DNA from: Nocardia sp. NRRL S-836
GTDB lineage: Bacteria; Actinomycetota; Actinomycetes; Mycobacteriales; Pseudonocardiaceae
Length of the DNA stretch: 64,000 nt
Reading direction: 5' to 3'
Assembly: GCF_001279525.1 (NCBI RefSeq)
Contig: NZ_LGDY01000093.1
Span: 62,001 to 126,000 of the forward strand
The notes beneath the pieces are model-generated. The model made no database searches and had not been told where the DNA came from. It was given only the letters and a program-made list of their open reading frames with translations. Of the stretch, positions 59,485-64,000 are shown one piece after another; the stretch's first letter is position 1; each line of letters begins with the position of its first letter. A program made the translations under genes and the position numbers.

Positions 59485-60663
59485 ATGACCGTGTCCGCCC
59501 ACGACAGACCGCTCGCCGAGCGTTATGAGCTCGCCGAACTGATCGGGTGCGGCGGGATGGCAGAGGTGTGGCGCGCGTGGGACACCCGCCTGCACCGGCA
59601 CGTCGCGGTCAAGCTCTTCCGGGCCGGGTCCGACCTGGCCGACGGCCTCAGGTTCGACAACGAGATCAGAACGCTGGCCGCGTTGTCCCACCCGCGCCTG
59701 GTGCAGGTGCACGACGCCGGGACCAGCGGGGGAACGCCGTTCGTGGTGTTGCAGCTCATCGAGGGCCACACGTTGCGCGACCGCATCGCCGACGGACCGC
59801 TCGCCGCCGATGAGGTGCGCCGGCTCGGGGCCGAGCTCGCGGAGGCGCTCGCCCACGTGCACGACCGGGGTGTCGTGCACCGCGACGTCAAGCCGTCCAA
59901 CGTGCTGCTCGACCGGGACGGCAACGTCCACCTCGCCGACTTCGGGCTGGCCCGGTTGATCGGCGCCACCCGGCTCACCCGCCCTGACCAGCTGGTGGGC
60001 ACCGCCGCCTACCTCGCACCCGAACAGGTGCGCGGCGAGGAGTTCGGGCATCCGGTCGACGTCTACGCGCTCGGGCTCGTCCTGCTCGAATGCCTCACCG
60101 GCCGGCGGGAGTACCAGGGCAGCGAGATCGAGGCGGCCGTCGCCCGCCTGCACCGGCAGCCGGACGTCCCGGAGGACCTGCCCGCGGACCTCAGGCGCCT
60201 GCTCACGCTGATGACCTCGCTGTCGTCGCGGCGCCGCCCGACCGCCGCCGACTGCGCCCGGATGTTGCGTGACCCGCAGGCCACGCCCACCCTCGACAAA
60301 GCGCTGATCCCGGCACCACACCCGGTTCCGGCACGACACCCTGTTCCGGCACGACGCCCGGTCCGGCCGCTCGTCGCCGGTGCCGCGCTGACGCTGCTGT
60401 GCGCTGCCGGTGCCGCCACCGCCTTCCTCTGGCCGCCGCCGGCCACACCCAGCGGATCAGCGCCGCCCGCTTCGACCACGCCGGTCGCCTCGACGCCGTC
60501 CGGTGAGGCCCCGCCGTCTGCCGGGGCCGTTCCGCCTCCGGTCGCCCACACCGTCGTCGTGCCTGTCCAGGTCGACCCGAAGGGTGACGACAAGGGGTCC
60601 GAGAAGCAGAAGGGCAAGGGCAGGGCCGACGAGAAGAAGGGCGAGAAGCCCGGCAAGGGCTGA
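59485..60663 (+). CDS. Membrane Ser/Thr protein kinase (PknB-type)
   Basis: A 392-residue kinase: Gly-loop GCGGMAEV (21-28), catalytic Lys43 in AVKLF, 'VVHRDVKPSNVLL' with catalytic Asp134, DFG at 152-154, 'AAYLAPEQV' (APE). A Pro-rich juxtamembrane region precedes one transmembrane helix ('VAGAALTLLCAAGAATAFLW', about 293-312) and a short external tail rich in Pro, Lys and Gly without PASTA domains. All catalytic residues are present. With the SigB-type promoter it is likely induced by stress. Confidence 0.9.
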   Translation: MTVSAHDRPLAERYELAELIGCGGMAEVWRAWDTRLHRHVAVKLFRAGSDLADGLRFDNEIRTLAALSHPRLVQVHDAGTSGGTPFVVLQLIEGHTLRDRIADGPLAADEVRRLGAELAEALAHVHDRGVVHRDVKPSNVLLDRDGNVHLADFGLARLIGATRLTRPDQLVGTAAYLAPEQVRGEEFGHPVDVYALGLVLLECLTGRREYQGSEIEAAVARLHRQPDVPEDLPADLRRLLTLMTSLSSRRRPTAADCARMLRDPQATPTLDKALIPAPHPVPARHPVPARRPVRPLVAGAALTLLCAAGAATAFLWPPPATPSGSAPPASTTPVASTPSGEAPPSAGAVPPPVAHTVVVPVQVDPKGDDKGSEKQKGKGRADEKKGEKPGKG

Positions 60664-60701
60664 CCCGCCTCAGGTCCGGGCCGGCGGCGCCGGGAGGTGT
60701 C

Positions 60702-61067
60702 TCAGCGCGCGGCGGCGAGTGCGGAGTCCAGGTCCGGGTGCAGCTCGAAGACCTGGTCGAGGTCGGTCACGGCGAGCGCGCGGAGCACGGTGCGCTGGTC
60801 GGCGACGAGCAGGAGCTTCGTCCCGGCCGCCACGGCCTGCCGGTGGCTGTCGACGAGCGCGCTGAGGCCGCTGGAGCCCAGGAAGGTGACCTCGCGCAGG
60901 TCGAGGACGAGGGCGGCCAGGTGTGCGGTGAGCTGGGCGTGGACCTCGTCGACCAGGAGGTCGGCGTCCTCGTCGACGTCACCGCCGATGACGGTCACCG
61001 CGACGCCTTCGCGGTCGTGGGTCCGCACGTACATCGCTCGCGCGTCGTCTTCGAGCTGGCCGTCCAT
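60702..61067 (-). CDS. STAS-domain anti-anti-sigma factor
   Basis: A 121-residue STAS protein: 'GVAVTVIGGDVDEDADLLVD', 'ALVLDLREVTFLGSSGLSAL', with Ser pair in FLGSSGL as the likely phosphorylation site. The C-terminal part 'LAVTDLDQVFELHPDLDSAL' is similar to the end of the other STAS protein, which suggests a paralogous pair. The start at MDGQLEDD precedes the domain directly; upstream in-frame sequence is the decayed RsbW-like region. Confidence 0.85.
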   Translation of the reverse strand: MDGQLEDDARAMYVRTHDREGVAVTVIGGDVDEDADLLVDEVHAQLTAHLAALVLDLREVTFLGSSGLSALVDSHRQAVAAGTKLLLVADQRTVLRALAVTDLDQVFELHPDLDSALAAAR

Positions 61068-61189
61068 CGCGAGGCCCGCCTTTTCTGCCCACGTCGTCTG
61101 CCGCGGTTCCGCTGCCCGCCCAGGGTGAGAGGCACCGATCACAGTAGGGACGTGTCCGCCCGGCCACAAGCGGAGCCGCGACGACCTCC

Positions 61190-61410
61190 CGGACACGCCT
61201 TCCACGTCCGCGTCGAGGTGGAGGACGGCGAACGCACGGCCGCCCGCACCGGCGTTCACCCACTTCGGGCTTCGGCTGGTCAGCGGCCTCAGCGCTGCGT
61301 GGGGTGTCGTGCGGGGGGACGATGGCAAGGTCGTCTGGGCGGACGTGACGCGATTCGACGGTGTGCCGTTCTGGCGCATCCCCGTCCAGCGGGCTCCGCG
61401 CACACCCTGA
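61190..61410 (+). pseudogene. Relic of an RsbW-like HATPase
   Basis: Two pieces of a GHKL ATPase in different frames: 'FHVRVEVEDGERTAA' (G1-box region) and 'HFGLRLVSGLSAAWGVVRGD', 'DGKVVWADV' (G2 box and last strand), ending in 'PVQRAPRTP' and a stop. The N-box half is absent. It is a broken paralogue of the ATPase at 58.3 kb. Confidence 0.6.
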
Positions 61411-61620
61411 TCGCCGGATCGGCGCGCCTCGACGGCGCAGGGTGAATCGCCGTCACCGGAACGAGCGAATTGTGTGACCTTTTCACCGCTCTTCCGGGCC
61501 TTGGCCTTGTCATGGCCCGGCACTCCGGGCATCGAACGGCCTCAGACCGGGACCGACCGTGGGAAGGTCACCGGTGTACGACGTACTGTCATGGGCGCGA
61601 TCGGCGCAGAGGGAGGCGGA

Positions 61621-62829
61621 ATGGCTCAACCCGGGAGTTCGGCCATCCGGTTGCACGTCCTCAACGCCGTCACCGACTGGACGCTGCGGGAGCTCGACCT
61701 CGACAAGCTCCTGGAGGTCCTGCTGGAGCGGACCCGTGAGCTGCTCGCGGTCGACACCGCGGCGGTGCTGCTGGCGGACCGGACCGGCGTGCAGCTGGTG
61801 GCGAAGGCGTCCTCGGGGCTGGAGGAGGAGGTCTTCCAGGGCGTGCGCGTGCCGGTCGGCAAGGGGTTCGCGGGCCGCGTGGCGCAGTCGCGGGAGCCGT
61901 TGCAGCTGGAGCGGGTCGACGAGTCGACCGTGGTCAACCCGTTGTTGTGGGAACACGGCGTGCAGGTGCTGCTGGGTGTGCCGATGATCGCCGAGGGTGA
62001 GCTGACCGGGGTGCTGCACATCGGCAGCACGACGGCACGCAGGTTCACCGACGAGGAGGTCGAGGCGCTGCAGCTGGTCGCCGACCGCCTCGCGGTGGCG
62101 GTGTACGTGGACCGGATGCGGTCCGAGCGCACCGCGGCCGCCATGCTGCAGGAGAGCCTGCTGCCCTCGCGCCTGCCCAGCACCGACGGCTGGGAGTTCG
62201 CGGCCCGTTACGTCGCCGGCACGGAGAGCGGTGTCGGCGGTGACTGGTACGACGTGTTCGAGCTGCCCGGCGACCGCATCGGCGTGGTGATCGGTGACGT
62301 GGCCGGCAGCGGCCTGAAAGCGGCTGTCGTGATGGGACGGCTGCGCAGCGCCCTGCGCGCCTACGCCCTGGACTACCCCGACCCCGCCGAGGTGCTCAAC
62401 AAGCTCGACCGGAAGGCCAGCCACTTCGAGCACGAGACGATGGCCACCGTCGCCTACGCGGTCATCGACACGAGGACCCACCGCATGAGCCTCGCCGTGG
62501 CCGGGCACCTGCCGCCGATCAGCGCCGTACCGGCGGGCGAGGCCGGGTTCGTCGCCGCCCACGTCGGTCCGCCGATCGGGTTCGACCTCGGCAGCACGGG
62601 CCGCCGCAGCACCGACGTCGAGGTACCGCCGGGTGCGCTGATCATCCTCTACACCGACGGTCTCGTGGAGCGCCGCGGGCAGGACCTGGACGAAGGGCTG
62701 GAGCGGCTGCGGCAGGTCGTGGTGCCGACGGCGCCGGAGGCGGCGTGCACCCAGGTCATGGCCACGATGGTCGGCGACCAGCCGGCGACGGACGACATCG
62801 CGCTGGTGGCGATCCGCCACAGCGCTTGA
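61621..62829 (+). CDS. GAF-SpoIIE (PP2C-type) phosphatase, RsbU-like
   Basis: A 402-residue protein. The GAF domain occupies about residues 10-165 ('LLEVLLERTRELLAVDTAAV', 'GVLHIGSTTARRFTDEEV'). The PP2C/SpoIIE domain follows: 'VGGDWYDVFELPGDRIGVVI', 'GDVAGSGLKAAVVMGRLRSA', 'LIILYTDGLVERRG', 'ATDDIALVAIRH', with all metal-binding Asp residues. It dephosphorylates STAS proteins in partner-switching pathways. The ATG has GGGAGG directly upstream; an ATG 30 nt earlier is less likely. Two STAS genes are near. Confidence 0.88.
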   Translation: MAQPGSSAIRLHVLNAVTDWTLRELDLDKLLEVLLERTRELLAVDTAAVLLADRTGVQLVAKASSGLEEEVFQGVRVPVGKGFAGRVAQSREPLQLERVDESTVVNPLLWEHGVQVLLGVPMIAEGELTGVLHIGSTTARRFTDEEVEALQLVADRLAVAVYVDRMRSERTAAAMLQESLLPSRLPSTDGWEFAARYVAGTESGVGGDWYDVFELPGDRIGVVIGDVAGSGLKAAVVMGRLRSALRAYALDYPDPAEVLNKLDRKASHFEHETMATVAYAVIDTRTHRMSLAVAGHLPPISAVPAGEAGFVAAHVGPPIGFDLGSTGRRSTDVEVPPGALIILYTDGLVERRGQDLDEGLERLRQVVVPTAPEAACTQVMATMVGDQPATDDIALVAIRHSA

Positions 62830-63089
62830 CGCTCCGGCGTTCCGGCCACGCGGCGACAGCGCCGCCCTCCAGTCCGTCCTGTGTGGACGAAACACGGACC
62901 CGGTCGCCGGCGCGGCAGGAGGCCGCCGGGACGACCTCCCGCCCGGCAACGGCGAACGCGGCACGAGGTCGTCGTTTGCTGTCGAACAGCGGTGCACGAC
63001 CACGGCGTGGCGTAATACGATCGAGGGCGAATCCGGCCGCCCCGGTCCCCGGCGGTACCCGCTCCGCCGTTGCTGGTCCGGGGGCTTGC
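62830..63089. promoter_or_regulatory. Intergenic region before the TPR gene
   Basis: About 260 bp. TACGAT (63016-63021) is a plausible -10 box for the gene downstream; no clear -35 is seen. No gene or structured RNA was recognised. Confidence 0.3.
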
Positions 63090-64000
63090 CATGATCGGAA
63101 CATCGGACGTCACGCGCCTGGAGGAGAGCATCCGCACGCTGCGGGAGATCGACTACCGCAGCGGCGGCGAGGCCTGTCTCGACGAGGTGCGGCGGCGGAT
63201 CCGGGACAGCCTTCCGCTGCTCGACGCCGCCGCGCCGGAGCACGTGCGGCGGCGGTTGCAGGTGGCCCTGGCGGACCTGCGGAACCTGGCCGGTTGGGTG
63301 TGCTTCGACGCCGGGCTGGTGAACAGCGCGCACAACCACTTCTGCCACGCGCTGGTGCTGGCCGGGCTCGCTCGCGCGGACGGGTTGACGGCCAACGTCT
63401 GCTACCGGTTGGGGCGGGTGTTCCTGCACCACGGGCACCTCGACGAGGCGTTGCGGTACTTCGACCTCGGGCAGCTCGCGGCCGCGCGGTCCGGTGACGT
63501 GCTCGCGGCCGGCATCCTGTCGGTCAACTCGGCGTGGGCGTGCGCCAAGAAGGGGGCCGAGCGGGGTGCGCTCGAACTGCTCGGGCGAGGCCAGGAGCAG
63601 TTCGCCGCGGCGGACCGCGGTGAGGTGGCCGGGTGGGCGGCGTTCTTCACCGAGGCGGACCTGTCCGGGCTGTCCGGGGCGGTGCACGCGGACCTGTCCG
63701 GCACGGCGGGGCGGCAGCACGCGGGCACGGCCGTCGCGCTGCTCACCACGGCGGTCGACGGCTACGGCGAGGGGATGGTCCGCAGCCGGACGTTCAGCCT
63801 GATCCTGTTGTCCACCAGCCATCTCGTCGAGGGGGACGTCCAGGCCGGTGTGGACGTCGGGTTGCGGGCGCTCGCGATGTCGGAGTCCGTGGGATCGGCC
63901 CGCGTGCGCGACCGGTTCCGGCCGCTCGTGTCGCTGGCGCGCAGGTACCACCGGCACGCGGAGGCGCTGGACCTCGCCGCGCGGATCGACGCCGGCACCG
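63090..64000 (+). CDS. TPR-containing regulator-like protein, 3' end outside the window
   Basis: At least 303 residues. The start 'MIGTSDVTRLEESIRTLREI', then 'DYRSGGEACLDEVRRRIRDS' is the well-known region that usually follows an XRE HTH in actinobacterial NsdA/NsdB-like TPR proteins. TPR-like helices follow ('NVCYRLGRVFLHHGHLDEAL', 'RYFDLGQLAAARSGD'). Here no HTH is encoded in front, so it is either a natural HTH-less variant or one that lost its N-terminus. The end lies past the window. Confidence 0.7.

Noticed and set aside
61510..63957. 815-residue open frame antisense to the SpoIIE and TPR genes
   Set aside because: A typical high-GC shadow frame: low-complexity Arg/Gly/His composition, no domain, and the opposite strand has clear protein motifs.

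Overview
The window is high-GC DNA with GTG starts, ATGA/GTGA gene overlaps, AfsR/SARP regulators, an SsgA/SsgB-family cell-division protein, an ECF sigma factor with a zinc anti-sigma factor, and many TPR-type regulators. This points to a filamentous actinomycete, most likely Pseudonocardiales (Lentzea/Saccharothrix/Amycolatopsis-like). The genus is an inference from gene content only.

1-17.6 kb is core or housekeeping-like. It holds a TetR fragment, an ABM monooxygenase, a decayed SARP gene, a DUF305 lipoprotein, a secreted LVIVD-repeat protein, and a long minus-strand run with an ABC importer (binding protein, two permeases, ATPase), LtrA, a VOC protein and an MFS transporter. After this come a HAD-like protein, a lipoprotein, a vWA protein, a 975-residue BTAD/NB-ARC/TPR regulator and an XRE-TPR regulator.

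17.8-24.5 kb holds the most distinctive locus. It is a tightly packed minus-strand operon of a TIR protein with an intact putative NADase glutamate, a KGGVGR-variant ParA-like ATPase, a small winged-helix-like protein, and a 1063-residue protein that fuses an N-terminal AAA module to a C-terminal HerA/FtsK-like ATPase. A degenerate TIR-like gene converges on its 3' end across a shared terminator. The layout looks like a conflict (defence) system that I cannot match to a named one. A decayed copy of the HerA C-terminus lies at 55.6 kb.

24.6-28.0 kb has five minus-strand tRNAs (Gly-Cys-Val and Gly-Val units, each with a terminator), the SsgB-like gene, the ECF/anti-sigma pair, a PGPGW membrane protein and a plus-strand tRNA-Val(CAC).

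28.0-54.9 kb is a tandem genomic island in tRNA-Val(CAC). The last 44 nt of the tRNA recur perfectly at 54,815 and imperfectly at 36,935, giving two adjacent elements with related left ends. Element A carries a four-gene Wadjet-type SMC anti-plasmid system. Element B carries an IS3 relic, a decayed SF1 helicase, a CAP12-like TIR effector, an NB-ARC/TPR protein with a RHIM-like N-terminal motif, a TerB / BrxD-like ATPase / Lhr-like helicase-exonuclease operon, an OLD-family nuclease and small genes. No integrase is recognisable.

54.9-64 kb starts with decayed fragments. It continues with a TetR/amidohydrolase divergent pair with a clear inverted-repeat operator, then a stress-signalling cluster: RsbW-like ATPase, two STAS proteins, a Ser/Thr kinase, a GAF-SpoIIE phosphatase and a decayed RsbW-like fragment. 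Divergent SigB-type promoters lie between the first STAS gene and the kinase. The window ends inside a TPR protein.
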